Notes: a model not told the origin generated them from the sequence alone. Positions 1 to 7,538 are shown, counted from the stretch's first letter. The stretch: DNA of 22,107 nt from Burkholderiales bacterium (GCA_005800405.1 SYFN01000101.1:1-22107), one strand, 5' to 3'. Program-made: numbers and translations.

Positions 1-2
1 CG

Positions 3-128
3 GTTACTGATGCAGAGCTTAAAATGATCGAAGATCGATTGAATCACCGCCCCAGAAAACGATTGGGATTTAAAACCCCGCATCAGGTGTTTCATGAATC
101 TCTAAACCGTGTTGCACTTCGTACTTGA
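3..128 (+). CDS. IS30-family transposase, C-terminal fragment (5' end outside window)
   Basis: The frame is open from the window edge and ends at TGA 126-128, giving 41 residues. It contains LNHRPRKRLGFKTPHQVF, the characteristic end of the DDE integrase domain of IS30-family transposases (usually N-RPRK-LG-KTP-EVF). Only this tail is visible, so it cannot be judged whether the gene is intact. In IS30 elements the inverted repeat usually overlaps or directly follows the transposase stop, so the element probably ends near 125-150, but the other repeat is outside the window and the boundary cannot be fixed. The A+T-rich DNA that follows looks like accessory sequence. Confidence 0.85.
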   Translation, partial: VTDAELKMIEDRLNHRPRKRLGFKTPHQVFHESLNRVALRT

Positions 129-254
129 AACCACGAATTAATTTCTCATGCAAATAATCGAAATGAGGAATGCAGCCTCGAGGGTAACAAGAAAATATGT
201 ATTTTTATAAAAAATATTGAACATATTGAAAATCAAGCCCATGGATAGCTTGAC

Positions 255-899
255 TTGAAAATCTCCCAAAAAATAACGAATATTTTCTCCTTTTATGTGG
301 AAAAATATGAGAATGCCAGATCAAAAGGAAATCTTTCAGAGATCAATAAAGCCATGCGTCCGGAATTAGAAAAGCCGGCAGCCACAGAAAAACAAAAGAA
401 ATTGGCGGAAGGTATTCGCCGCAAACTAAAGCAAATTCGTGAGTTCAATAACAATCCCAACGAATTAGAAGCATTCATTGATTATTTCAAAAACCCTGCT
501 AGCTCGTATGACTCTGAAAAAATATCAGACTACGAAGCATTTCTGGCAATATTTTATAAATACATCAATCAACTTGATCGAGATACTCAAACACAATGCC
601 TGAATGTAGCAGACCAACTTGAAGGTGAATTACAAATTGACCGGGGAGACGATTTCGAGATTTTTTATGATGCGGAGATGGAAATCCAAAGGCCAGAGGT
701 CTTCGACTTAGTAAATGCCTTAAAAGAATACGATGCACCGTCATCATCGCTTTTGAGTTTTTTCAATTATTTGAAAGATGGAAAATCAACAATCAATTCA
801 GAGTCTTACTGGAAATTAGTGCAGTTCGCAGTAAACCAGAATTCGGCGGTGCAAACGATCCTGCCGCTTGATCAAATTGATTTTTCAAGGCATTCGTAA
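255..899 (+). CDS. Hypothetical protein, A+T-rich orphan ORF
   Basis: I do not recognise this 214-residue product. It is strongly charged and appears largely helical, with Lys/Glu-rich stretches (for example EKQKKLAEGIRRKLKQIREF near residues 45-64), no signal peptide and no membrane segment. The start is uncertain. TTG 255 is the first start codon after an in-frame TAG at 246-248 and has no convincing Shine-Dalgarno; the first in-frame ATG is at 354 and would give 181 residues. Base composition is much more A+T-rich than the catabolic genes to the right, and it lies about 125 bases from the end of an IS30 transposase, so recent transfer or a remnant of a larger gene is plausible. It could be a real accessory gene or a decayed one. 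Confidence 0.5.
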   Translation: MKISQKITNIFSFYVEKYENARSKGNLSEINKAMRPELEKPAATEKQKKLAEGIRRKLKQIREFNNNPNELEAFIDYFKNPASSYDSEKISDYEAFLAIFYKYINQLDRDTQTQCLNVADQLEGELQIDRGDDFEIFYDAEMEIQRPEVFDLVNALKEYDAPSSSLLSFFNYLKDGKSTINSESYWKLVQFAVNQNSAVQTILPLDQIDFSRHS

Positions 900-1094
900 A
901 AAATTGGATTTTCGATTTACGAGAATACGCTGTTAGAAAAAATATCAACAAACCAGCTAATACGACTAGCCAGTAAACATTGGTAATTCGCGCGCATCCG
1001 GGAGTTGCCAACGGCCGTGTCGACAATGACAACTCGCCATTTTTTCACCAGAAAATGCGTACCGATGCGCGCTGACCGATATTCGTTTAGATGG

Positions 1095-2441
1095 TTAAGA
1101 CGACCTGGCCCCAAACACCTGCTCCATCTCCCGCCGGAATTTCACGGCCGTTGAACTCGCATCAAACGCGACATCGCTCCAACTGACCGCCTGACCAGCC
1201 TTGACCGGTTTGATCAGTTTCACGCCGTGGGCAAGACCGAGTGGCAAACCGCCGAGTGCAATCGACTCGCTGGCCGGGAACAGCTTGCCGTACACAGTGA
1301 AACCTCCCTCGCCATCCAGCACCTCGCCAGCGGCCAGATCACGCTTGGCGGTGGCCACGACATCCCCATGCCAACAAATGGGTGCGCCGGTAGATTCAGC
1401 GCGCACACCCATCGACGCCACTGTAATACCCAGCTCCAGACCAATCAGGTGATACGGCTTGTACATCGCAGAGTATTGACCGCTAGGATCCGTCACCAGG
1501 CCATACTCGCGGAAGCAGCGCGCCACGTACTCGCTGTCGGCCGCAAAGGTGACATACACACCCCAGCGCAAATCGCGGAATACCGGACGCGTATCGCGCT
1601 CCAGACTGGAGATGACTTCGACCTGACCGCGCACGTCCAGAATGCCGCCATCGGATTTCGGTTTGAGTATGCGCGCCAGATCATCGACACCGACCGCAGG
1701 AAAACGCAAACCGCTCGGTGCAGAGAGTCCGGTGGCGTTGGCGACAGAGGCCATTTCAATCGCACTTTTGGTGCCATCCAGGAAGCTGTTGAACATCTGC
1801 GCGTTCATGCCGCCTTTGGCAGCGTCTTCGGCAGTCAGACCATAGTGCTGCCAGACAGTGTCCGGCGTGGAGCCGTGATAGCTCGATAAATACTTGGTGC
1901 CCTTGCCTGCAGCGACCACCGAGAAACCAGCGGCGCGTGCCCAGTCCACCATTTCGCAAATCAAGGCGGGCTGATCGCCATAAGCGAGCGAATACACGAT
2001 ACCCGCCTCGTCGGCGCGCTTCTTGAGCAGCGGACCGGCGAGTGCATCGGCTTCCACGTTGACCATCACAATGTGTTTGCGATGCTCGCAGCAAGCCAGT
2101 ACGTGCGCGATGCCGATGGCAGGGTTACCCGTGGCATCGATGATGATGTCGATATGCGGCGATTTGATCAGCGCCATGCCGTCATCAATGATGGCAGTGG
2201 TCCCTTGCTTTGCCGCTGACTCGAGTGAGGTCGCCGTGAAGCTGTCCTCTTTCCAGCCCACGTTGCGCAAGGCGGCTTTGACACGATCAGGCGAGAGGTC
2301 AGCAATGCCAACCATGTGTAGGCCCGGCGTGCGCGGCACCTGCGACAGATACATTGAGCCGAACTTGCCCGCGCCGTTCATGCCGACGCGCACAGGTTGA
2401 CCGTCTGCAGCGCGCTGCTGCAGTTTTGCAAAAAGATTCAT
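1095..2441 (-). CDS. NAD(P)-dependent oxidoreductase with C-terminal SAF domain
   Basis: The 448-residue protein has an N-terminal Rossmann fold with the dinucleotide loop GMNGAGKFG (residues 20-28) followed by VGIADLSPDR, as in homoserine-dehydrogenase-like oxidoreductases. The C-terminal part (about 360-430, from AKRDLAAGEVLDGEGGFTVYGK) is a SAF domain. The frame stays open upstream to 2549, but that would overlap phyH; ATG 2441 lies 14 bases after the phyH stop, is preceded by a weak GGGGAT, and begins just before the Rossmann strand, so I use it. It is the last gene of the gntR-phyH unit. The substrate is unknown. By family it would oxidise or reduce a small polar metabolite, possibly the product of the neighbouring dioxygenase, but that is inference. 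The frame is intact. Confidence 0.85.
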   Translation of the reverse strand: MNLFAKLQQRAADGQPVRVGMNGAGKFGSMYLSQVPRTPGLHMVGIADLSPDRVKAALRNVGWKEDSFTATSLESAAKQGTTAIIDDGMALIKSPHIDIIIDATGNPAIGIAHVLACCEHRKHIVMVNVEADALAGPLLKKRADEAGIVYSLAYGDQPALICEMVDWARAAGFSVVAAGKGTKYLSSYHGSTPDTVWQHYGLTAEDAAKGGMNAQMFNSFLDGTKSAIEMASVANATGLSAPSGLRFPAVGVDDLARILKPKSDGGILDVRGQVEVISSLERDTRPVFRDLRWGVYVTFAADSEYVARCFREYGLVTDPSGQYSAMYKPYHLIGLELGITVASMGVRAESTGAPICWHGDVVATAKRDLAAGEVLDGEGGFTVYGKLFPASESIALGGLPLGLAHGVKLIKPVKAGQAVSWSDVAFDASSTAVKFRREMEQVFGARSS

Positions 2442-2455
2442 CGATATCCCCGGAC

Positions 2456-3307
2456 TCAGGCAGCCATGCCGTCGGGCATGCCATGCTGCTCGCTGACTGG
2501 GGTGCCGTCTTTCCAGGGCAAATCGACCGGATACGATTGGACCAGCCAATCATCAGGCAGACACTCGATCGGCGTGACGTCGCGATGCGCGATATAACCA
2601 GGACGCTTAAAGCGGCGAATGTGATTCGACACCGCGCACAGGCTCAGGTATACCGTCACGCGATTCCAGGGCGACAAGTTGGGCGCAGAGCCATGGACCA
2701 GGCAGCCGTGGAAAAGTAGCATGGAACCGGCTGGACCTTTCGGCGCCACGATGCCGCCCTTGTCGACCAGCGTGCGGATGTTGTCGTTGCTGATGGTCCA
2801 CAGCGGATAGCTGGTGGTTGAGGTGTCGTGACCGGCTTCAAGTGCGCCCATCTTGTGGCTGCCGGGGATGAACATCAGCGGACCGTTGAACTCGTTCACT
2901 TCGTCGAGGAAGATGGCCACATTCATCGCGCGTGCTTCAGGCATTTGGTCATCATTGAGCCAGGTACCGTAATCCTGATGCCACTGCCAGATGTCGCCAT
3001 CAAAGGCCATCTTGCCGTTGACCCTGAACTGGTGCATGTAGAGCTTCTCGTTGAACAATTGCTCGACCGGCTTGACCATACGCGGATGACGCGCCAGACG
3101 GGCAAAGGGCTCGCTGTACATATGCGCGGCGAAATTGGTGCGCACGGCTGTCTTGCCCTTTTCGCGAATATTCTCCGCGCGGTCCTGCGCGTACAGATGG
3201 GGGACTTCGTCGGTCAGCGTCTTTATTTCGTCGGGTGAGAAGTGCGACGGGCAGAACAGGTAACCATCACGGTCAAACTGATCGAGCTGTTCCTGAGTGA
3301 GTTTCAT
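2456..3307 (-). CDS. Phytanoyl-CoA dioxygenase (PhyH) family, EctD-like Fe(II)/2-oxoglutarate hydroxylase
   Basis: This 283-residue protein is a non-haem Fe(II)/2-oxoglutarate oxygenase. The iron ligands read directly as H110 and D112 (QWHQDYGTW) and H205 (LVHGSAPN), with R216 placed to bind 2-oxoglutarate. The segments WHQDYGTW and NGPLMFIPGSH resemble the ectoine hydroxylase signature (WHSDFETWH, NGPLM-IPGSH), but the match is partial and no ectABC genes are nearby, so I do not call it EctD. The start ATG overlaps the gntR stop in ATGA and is preceded by AGGAGA at 3318-3313, indicating translational coupling. The SAF oxidoreductase follows after 14 bases. The likely role is hydroxylation of a small metabolite whose product the oxidoreductase then processes; the substrate is not predictable from sequence. 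Confidence 0.88.
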   Translation of the reverse strand: MKLTQEQLDQFDRDGYLFCPSHFSPDEIKTLTDEVPHLYAQDRAENIREKGKTAVRTNFAAHMYSEPFARLARHPRMVKPVEQLFNEKLYMHQFRVNGKMAFDGDIWQWHQDYGTWLNDDQMPEARAMNVAIFLDEVNEFNGPLMFIPGSHKMGALEAGHDTSTTSYPLWTISNDNIRTLVDKGGIVAPKGPAGSMLLFHGCLVHGSAPNLSPWNRVTVYLSLCAVSNHIRRFKRPGYIAHRDVTPIECLPDDWLVQSYPVDLPWKDGTPVSEQHGMPDGMAA

Positions 3308-4080
3308 GCCTGTCTCCTGTGGTGACTATCGGGATTGGGTTTAGGATTAGGTGGAGAATGGGGTTCAGCAGCGCGATTTGCACTGGATGGTGCATTGGCG
3401 GACTTGGCGGTCATGGCGATGGCATCGCCCGAGACGCCGAGCCGGGCAACCAGCGATTCACCCGCTTTTTCGCAATGGAGCAAAGCCTGCTGCTGCGCCG
3501 CGTCTGGTCGACCGGAAACGATCAGTTCCAGCATTTTTTCATGCTCATCCCAGACCGAGTGGCGCGCGCCAGCCTGACTCAAGGTCACGCCCATGATGCG
3601 TCGTATGTGATTCCAGTTACGCTCGGCGGCCTGCAGTAGCACAGGATTGCCCGCCGCTTCGTAGATTGCACGGTGAAAAGCAATGTCGGCCTCGATCATC
3701 GCGCGCAGATCGCGGCCGCGGGTGGCGGCCCGGCCGGCGCCGATCAGTCGAAACGAAAGGTTGGCCTGACGACGTGCCGCTTCGCGAGCAGCCAGGCCAT
3801 CCAGCACTGAACGAACTTGATAAAGCTGGGCGATATGGTCGGCAGTGAGCGGTGCCACCATCACGCCGCGACCACCGGCATCAATCACCAACCCGTCACG
3901 CTTGAGCAGCAAAATGGCCTGAAGAATGGGTTGACGCGACACCGCAAGACGCTCGGCCAATGCCTCTTGCGTGATGCGCTGACCAGCCGCGAAACGGCCT
4001 TCGCAGATGGCGTCAATGATCGCGCGGTAGGCTTGCTCAGCGAGATCGGGCGCCGCATTGAGCGGAGTAATGTCGGTCAT
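3304..4080 (-). CDS. GntR/FadR-type (FCD) transcriptional regulator
   Basis: This 258-residue regulator has an N-terminal winged helix (about 10-78, including ITQEALAERLAVSRQPILQA) and a C-terminal FCD ligand-binding domain. The FCD metal ligands can be placed at D132 and H136 (ADIAFHRAIYEAAGNP), H180 (WDEHEKML) and H202 (LLHCEKA). The last 30 or so residues are a Pro/Asn/His-rich low-complexity tail beyond the usual domain end. FCD regulators generally bind small carboxylic acids and repress adjacent catabolic genes. It is the first gene of a unit with phyH (ATGA overlap) and the SAF oxidoreductase. A perfect palindrome lies 20 bases upstream of its start, so autoregulation is likely. There is no clear Shine-Dalgarno before ATG 4080. 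Confidence 0.9.
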   Translation of the reverse strand: MTDITPLNAAPDLAEQAYRAIIDAICEGRFAAGQRITQEALAERLAVSRQPILQAILLLKRDGLVIDAGGRGVMVAPLTADHIAQLYQVRSVLDGLAAREAARRQANLSFRLIGAGRAATRGRDLRAMIEADIAFHRAIYEAAGNPVLLQAAERNWNHIRRIMGVTLSQAGARHSVWDEHEKMLELIVSGRPDAAQQQALLHCEKAGESLVARLGVSGDAIAMTAKSANAPSSANRAAEPHSPPNPKPNPDSHHRRQA

Positions 4081-4100
4081 AAGGTGGCAGTCGAGTATTG

Positions 4101-4118
4101 TATTCTGTATACAGAATA
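4101..4118. promoter_or_regulatory. Perfect 18-bp palindrome, likely GntR operator
   Basis: TATTCTGTATACAGAATA is identical to its own reverse complement. The core TGTATACA is the form of site commonly bound by FCD-type GntR regulators. It lies just upstream of the gntR start and overlaps the best -10 box, a position suited to autorepression. That the protein encoded at 3304-4080 binds it is inference. Confidence 0.75.
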
Positions 4119-4141
4119 ACTGAGAACATACCTAAAGGCAA
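4113..4141 (-). promoter_or_regulatory. Putative sigma-70 promoter for gntR-phyH-SAF unit
   Basis: On the minus strand TTGCCT (4141-4136) and TATTCT (4118-4113) are separated by exactly 17 bases. The -10 hexamer is the first part of the palindrome, so a bound repressor would occlude it. Transcription would start around 4106, leaving a leader of about 25 nt. Confidence 0.5.
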
Positions 4142-4182
4142 GTAAAATCAAGGGACTACCAGGATGCTCTCAACAAAGGAAG

Positions 4183-5016
4183 CTATCTGGCCCGCGTTGC
4201 TCGCGCCACGATTCGCTCCGCCTTGAAGATCACGGGGCGGTCAACCATCATCCCGTCCACGGCCACCGCAGCACCCTGACTGCCGGCAGCTGCGACCAGC
4301 ACACGCTCTGCCCAGTCCACTTCGGCCGCCTGCGGGAGATAGCTGGCATGAACCACGCTCAGCTGTGCTGGATGAATGCAGAGCTTGGCGCCAAACCCGA
4401 AACGCTTGCCGCGCAGGGTTTCCGATGCCAGCACAAGCTTGTCGTCAATGGCCGTGGTCACGCCATCAATCGGCGCGGCAATGCCAGCCAAGCGCGACGC
4501 CAGTACCAGTTGCGAGCGGAAGTAATCCAGCTCGCGGTCATCGCCCTCGATACCCAGGTCGACCGCAAAATCAATACTGCCGAAGGCGAGCCGCTCCACC
4601 CCGTCTGCCGCAAGCAGCGCGGAGAGATTCGCGAAACCCTGGGCACTTTCGATCAAGGGCAGCACCCGTTGCGCGCCCGCTTTGCGCAGACGCTATATGT
4701 CGGCCACCTGTGCTGCCTTGGGCAACATGACGGCCGCCACACCGGGATGTGCGCACAGCGCTAGGTCAGAAGCGAACCATTGGGTGTCAGCCGTGTTGAT
4801 ACGAAGGCAGATTGACTTCTCAGCCGACAGCCAGCTCGCGACCGCAGCCCGGGCGCTGTCTTTTTCCACTGGCGAGACCGCATCTTCGAGATCAATGATG
4901 ACCACATCCGCGCCCGCCGCCATCGCCTTGTCGAAGCGTTCGGGGCGACTGCCGGGAACAAACAGGTAGGACACCGACGCAGCCGCCATGTCTGACAATA
5001 TTGGCAGGGTGGACAT
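4183..5016 (-). pseudogene. CitE/HpcH-like CoA-ester lyase interrupted by an in-frame amber codon
   Basis: Read through one TAG (4695-4693, codon 108 of 278), this is a full-length CitE-family lyase of 277 residues. LFVPGSRPERF (18-28) and DVVIIDLEDAVSP come before the stop; LPLIESAQGF with E123, FGSIDFAVDLG with D149, and GFGAKLCIHPAQL come after it, all in the same frame. The interruption falls in QVADI-stop-RLRKAGAQR. A single CAG-to-TAG change is the simplest origin. The family cleaves 3-hydroxyacyl-CoAs such as malyl-CoA or citramalyl-CoA. Its start ATG directly abuts the CoA-transferase stop (TGA then ATG), so it is the third gene of that operon. A GTG at 4665 could at most restart the second half. 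Unless the amber codon is suppressed or is a sequencing error, the enzyme is not made. Confidence 0.85.
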
Positions 5017-6195
5017 TCAGATCGCCTTCTCGTTGGACAGCGCATCCACGGCATCGGGCGCATAGCCCAGCTCGGTCAGAATCGCGCGCGTGTGTTCACC
5101 GAGTGCGGGGATGGCATCCATGCGCGCCTCCCACGCCGTGCTGACGCCCGGAGGCAGCGGGGCCCTCACCTCGCCCACCGGGCTGGCCACGCTGGCCCAC
5201 CGGTCGCGCGCGCGCAGCTGCGCATGATCCCAGAGCTCATGCATGTCGTTGAGACGGGCGCAGGCGATCGGCGCATCGTCCAGACGTTCGATGATCTGTT
5301 TCGCTGTCAGCGAGGCAAAACTGCTGCAAATGATCTCGTAGAGCGCCTTGCGTGCAGCGCTTCGCTTGCTGCTCGAGTCAAAGCGCGTATCGGTCGCCAG
5401 CGTGGGCTGCAGAAGAACCTTCTCGCAGAACAGCACCCACTCGCGCTCATTTTGCAAACCCAGCATGACGATCTTGCCATCGCCCGCAGGGAAAGGCCCG
5501 TAGGGATAAATCGTTGCATGAGCCGCCCCCGCCCGCACTGGGGGTGGCGCGCCTTCATAAGCGTAGTACAGCGGGAAACTCATCCACTCGGTCATACTCT
5601 CCAGCATGGAGACATCGATGCGGCAGCCTTGGCCGGTGCGGCCGCGCTGGATCAGTGCCGCCAGAATATTCGTGTACGCATACATGCCAGCAGCAATATC
5701 GGCGATTGATGCCCCAGCTTTGGCGGGTGTGTCTTCGGTGCCGGTGACGGACAGAAAGCCTGATTCACTCTGAATCAGCAAATCGTAGGCCTTTTTATCG
5801 CGATAGGGACCATCAGCACCGTAACCGGAAATATCGCAAACGATCAGCCCGGGAAAGCGGGACGACAGTGCCTCGAATGACAGGCCCAAACGCGCGGCGG
5901 CGCCCGGGGCTAGGTTCTGCACCAGCACGTCTGCCTTGGCCAGCAGGCGATCAAGAATCGTGCTCGCCTCAGGATGCTTGACATCCAGCGACAGACTTTC
6001 CTTGGAGCGGTTCACCCACACAAAATGCGACGACATGCCTTTGACACGATCATCATAAGCGCGCGCAAAATCGCCCACACTAGGACGCTCGATCTTGATC
6101 ACGCGAGCCCCGAGATCAGCCAGCTGCCGCGTGCAAAATGGCGCAGCAATGGCGTGTTCCAATGTGATGACGGTGATGCCGTCCAACGGGCGCAT
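5017..6195 (-). CDS. CaiB/BaiF family class III CoA-transferase (itaconate-CoA transferase-like)
   Basis: The 392-residue product begins MRPLDGITVITLEHAIAAPF, typical of class III CoA-transferases, and has the usual family length. The conserved DISGYGADGPYRDKKAYDLL block (121-140) precedes SIADIAAGMYAYTNILAAL, where D166 aligns with the catalytic aspartate of formyl-CoA transferase. The frame is open to ATG 6219, but AAGGAG (6206-6201) sits five bases upstream of ATG 6195, so that start is used. It moves CoA from an acyl-CoA donor to a carboxylate. Between a MaoC-type hydratase and a CitE-type lyase, the best guess is activation of a C5 dicarboxylate such as itaconate or mesaconate. The exact acceptor cannot be told from the sequence. 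Confidence 0.88.
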   Translation of the reverse strand: MRPLDGITVITLEHAIAAPFCTRQLADLGARVIKIERPSVGDFARAYDDRVKGMSSHFVWVNRSKESLSLDVKHPEASTILDRLLAKADVLVQNLAPGAAARLGLSFEALSSRFPGLIVCDISGYGADGPYRDKKAYDLLIQSESGFLSVTGTEDTPAKAGASIADIAAGMYAYTNILAALIQRGRTGQGCRIDVSMLESMTEWMSFPLYYAYEGAPPPVRAGAAHATIYPYGPFPAGDGKIVMLGLQNEREWVLFCEKVLLQPTLATDTRFDSSSKRSAARKALYEIICSSFASLTAKQIIERLDDAPIACARLNDMHELWDHAQLRARDRWASVASPVGEVRAPLPPGVSTAWEARMDAIPALGEHTRAILTELGYAPDAVDALSNEKAI

Positions 6196-6312
6196 GGTCT
6201 CTCCTTCGCGGGTATTCATGGTTATTTACATCGTGGCTCGCCGGTTTTCAGACGAAAGCCAGAGGTAGCGCGCCGATCCTCAACGCGCTCTCGGACCCTA
6301 GCCAGACGCACA

Positions 6313-7173
6313 TCATGCCAGACTTGCCTCGGCTTGCATGGCCAGCTCGCCACGGGCATTGGCCGCCCACAGCGTCACGCTACGGCCATCTTCAAGCAAG
6401 CGCCCGTGCACACTAAATGGCTCGATATCGAACAAGGGGCTGACGGCGCGAAATACAAACGAGGTGATTTCGCGTCCGGGTAATTCACGCACCGCGAGTC
6501 CGATCAGCAAAGTGGCCACCAAAGGCCCGTGCACGATCAACCCAGGATAGCCTTCCACCTCGGTGACATAAGTGCGATCGTAATGAATCCGGTGACCATT
6601 GAAGGTCAGCGCAGAATAGCGAAACAGCAGCACCGGATCAGGCACGATCTGTTGTGACCATTGTGCGTCCGTTGGAGCAGCCTTGGGTACGGCGGGCGCA
6701 TCGCCGGCTTGCAGCGGATCGCGATACACAATGTCATGCTCTTCGAAAATCACAGGCTGACCATTAACCGCGATCTCATGGGCCACCGTAACAAAAACTA
6801 GTGGGCCCGACTTGCCCTGCTTTACGTTGACCGATTTGATCAGCGAATTGCGCTCGGCGATGACACCCACAGGCAAGGCGCCGGGAAAACTCACCCGGCT
6901 ACCCGCCCACATTCTGCGGGGTAGCGTGACGGGCGGCAGGAAGCCCCCGCGCTGCGCATGACCGTCAGGACCGGCCAGCGATGCCGGGCTCATGGACCAG
7001 AAATATATCCAGTGCCACAAAAGCGGTAACGGATCACCCTCGAGGAGCGAAGCGTTCACATCCAGCGTTGCCGCCAAGGCGCTCGCCTTGCCCGCGTCAA
7101 TGAGATCACTGCACGCTTCAGTGCGACCAATCCACTGGCCAAGGTGTTGGACATCAAGAGCGTTGCTGGGCAT
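6313..7173 (-). CDS. MaoC/FAS1-like double-hotdog enoyl-CoA hydratase (itaconyl-CoA / mesaconyl-C4-CoA hydratase type)
   Basis: The 286-residue protein has an N-terminal FAS1-like dehydratase half (LLWHWIYFWSM near 51-61, GGFLPPVTLPRRMWAGSRV near 76-94) and a C-terminal MaoC half with YSALTFNGHRIHYDRTY and GYPGLIVHGPL. The D-x4-H catalytic pair of hydratase-2 enzymes appears here as N192 and H197. This layout matches proteins annotated as mesaconyl-C4-CoA, 3-methylfumaryl-CoA or itaconyl-CoA hydratases. The frame continues upstream to 7410, but that extension lacks family features and runs across the RNA described at 7340-7525; ATG 7173 begins at the expected place. It is the first gene of the unit, followed after 117 bases by the CoA-transferase. 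Its expected reaction is hydration of an unsaturated C5-CoA ester. Confidence 0.85.
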   Translation of the reverse strand: MPSNALDVQHLGQWIGRTEACSDLIDAGKASALAATLDVNASLLEGDPLPLLWHWIYFWSMSPASLAGPDGHAQRGGFLPPVTLPRRMWAGSRVSFPGALPVGVIAERNSLIKSVNVKQGKSGPLVFVTVAHEIAVNGQPVIFEEHDIVYRDPLQAGDAPAVPKAAPTDAQWSQQIVPDPVLLFRYSALTFNGHRIHYDRTYVTEVEGYPGLIVHGPLVATLLIGLAVRELPGREITSFVFRAVSPLFDIEPFSVHGRLLEDGRSVTLWAANARGELAMQAEASLA

Positions 7174-7326
7174 AGCGTGTGCCTGGGAAAACGGGAAAAC
7201 CTCTATTTTCTCCCACCCCCACCCAAGGGACAATTTGGATTTGCTGAAGGATGAATTGCATAGCGGAGGAATGTCGCCGGCTGGCAAACGCCATGAATTT
7301 CGCATGGGGTTAGAGCCGCCGGGGAC

Positions 7327-7332
7327 TATAAT
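7327..7332 (+). promoter_or_regulatory. Consensus -10 box of a putative 6S RNA promoter
   Basis: TATAAT matches the sigma-70 -10 consensus exactly and lies inside non-coding DNA. Transcription would begin at about 7339-7343, exactly where the 5' strand of the RNA closing stem starts. No good -35 hexamer is visible at 16-18 bases upstream (the region reads ATGGGGT). Confidence 0.55.
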
Positions 7333-7339
7333 CACGCAC

Positions 7340-7525
7340 TTGGAACCTGAGGGATCAGGCCGCTCGCGGCGCTTGCATCCCCTGTCGCGCGCCTGTGTTG
7401 GCTGGGGCATTGCCCCTCACAGGACGCGCACTGACCCGTGATTGGCTGCCGTTCGCGTGTGCCGGGCAGGATGCAAGAATCCCCCGTGACACCCTTGCCA
7501 TCGACCCTGACGAGGCAGGTTCTTT
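7340..7525 (+). ncRNA. ssrS: Rod-shaped structured RNA, probable 6S RNA
   Basis: 6S RNA binds sigma-70 RNA polymerase by imitating an open promoter. Four nested helices are readable. The closing stem is GAACCTG 7343-7349 with CAGGTTC 7516-7522, then a symmetric 5x5 internal loop, then TCAGG 7355-7359 with CCTGA 7506-7510. A 9-bp helix pairs 7372-7380 (CTTGCATCC) with 7469-7477. An 11-bp apical helix pairs 7387-7397 with 7418-7429, with one bulged A at 7424. The tip is GGGGC-ATT-GCCCC (7404-7416). The 3' side between the last two helices (7430-7466) can fold its own small hairpin, as in the 6S central bubble. Total length is about 185 nt, the 6S size, and the 5' strand has ATCCCCTG, similar to TCCCCTG in E. 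coli 6S. A TATAAT box lies just upstream. Assignment rests on architecture, not on a search; an unrelated structured leader of the haem gene is the alternative. Confidence 0.68.
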
Positions 7526-7538
7526 ATCGGAGAGCCTC

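Noticed and set aside
2442..2549. N-terminal extension of the SAF oxidoreductase to 2549
   Set aside because: It would overlap phyH by about 94 bases; ATG 2441 lies just before the Rossmann strand and 14 bases after the phyH stop.
7174..7410. N-terminal extension of the MaoC-like protein to 7410
   Set aside because: The extra 79 codons have no family features and run across the structured RNA and its promoter; ATG 7173 fits the family start.
7340..7525. SRP RNA or tmRNA as identity of the structured RNA
   Set aside because: GTGTGCCGGG recalls the 3' part of 4.5S RNA, but the conserved GGTCAGG...GGAAGGAAGCAGCC core is absent, and there is no tRNA-like end or peptide tag as in tmRNA.
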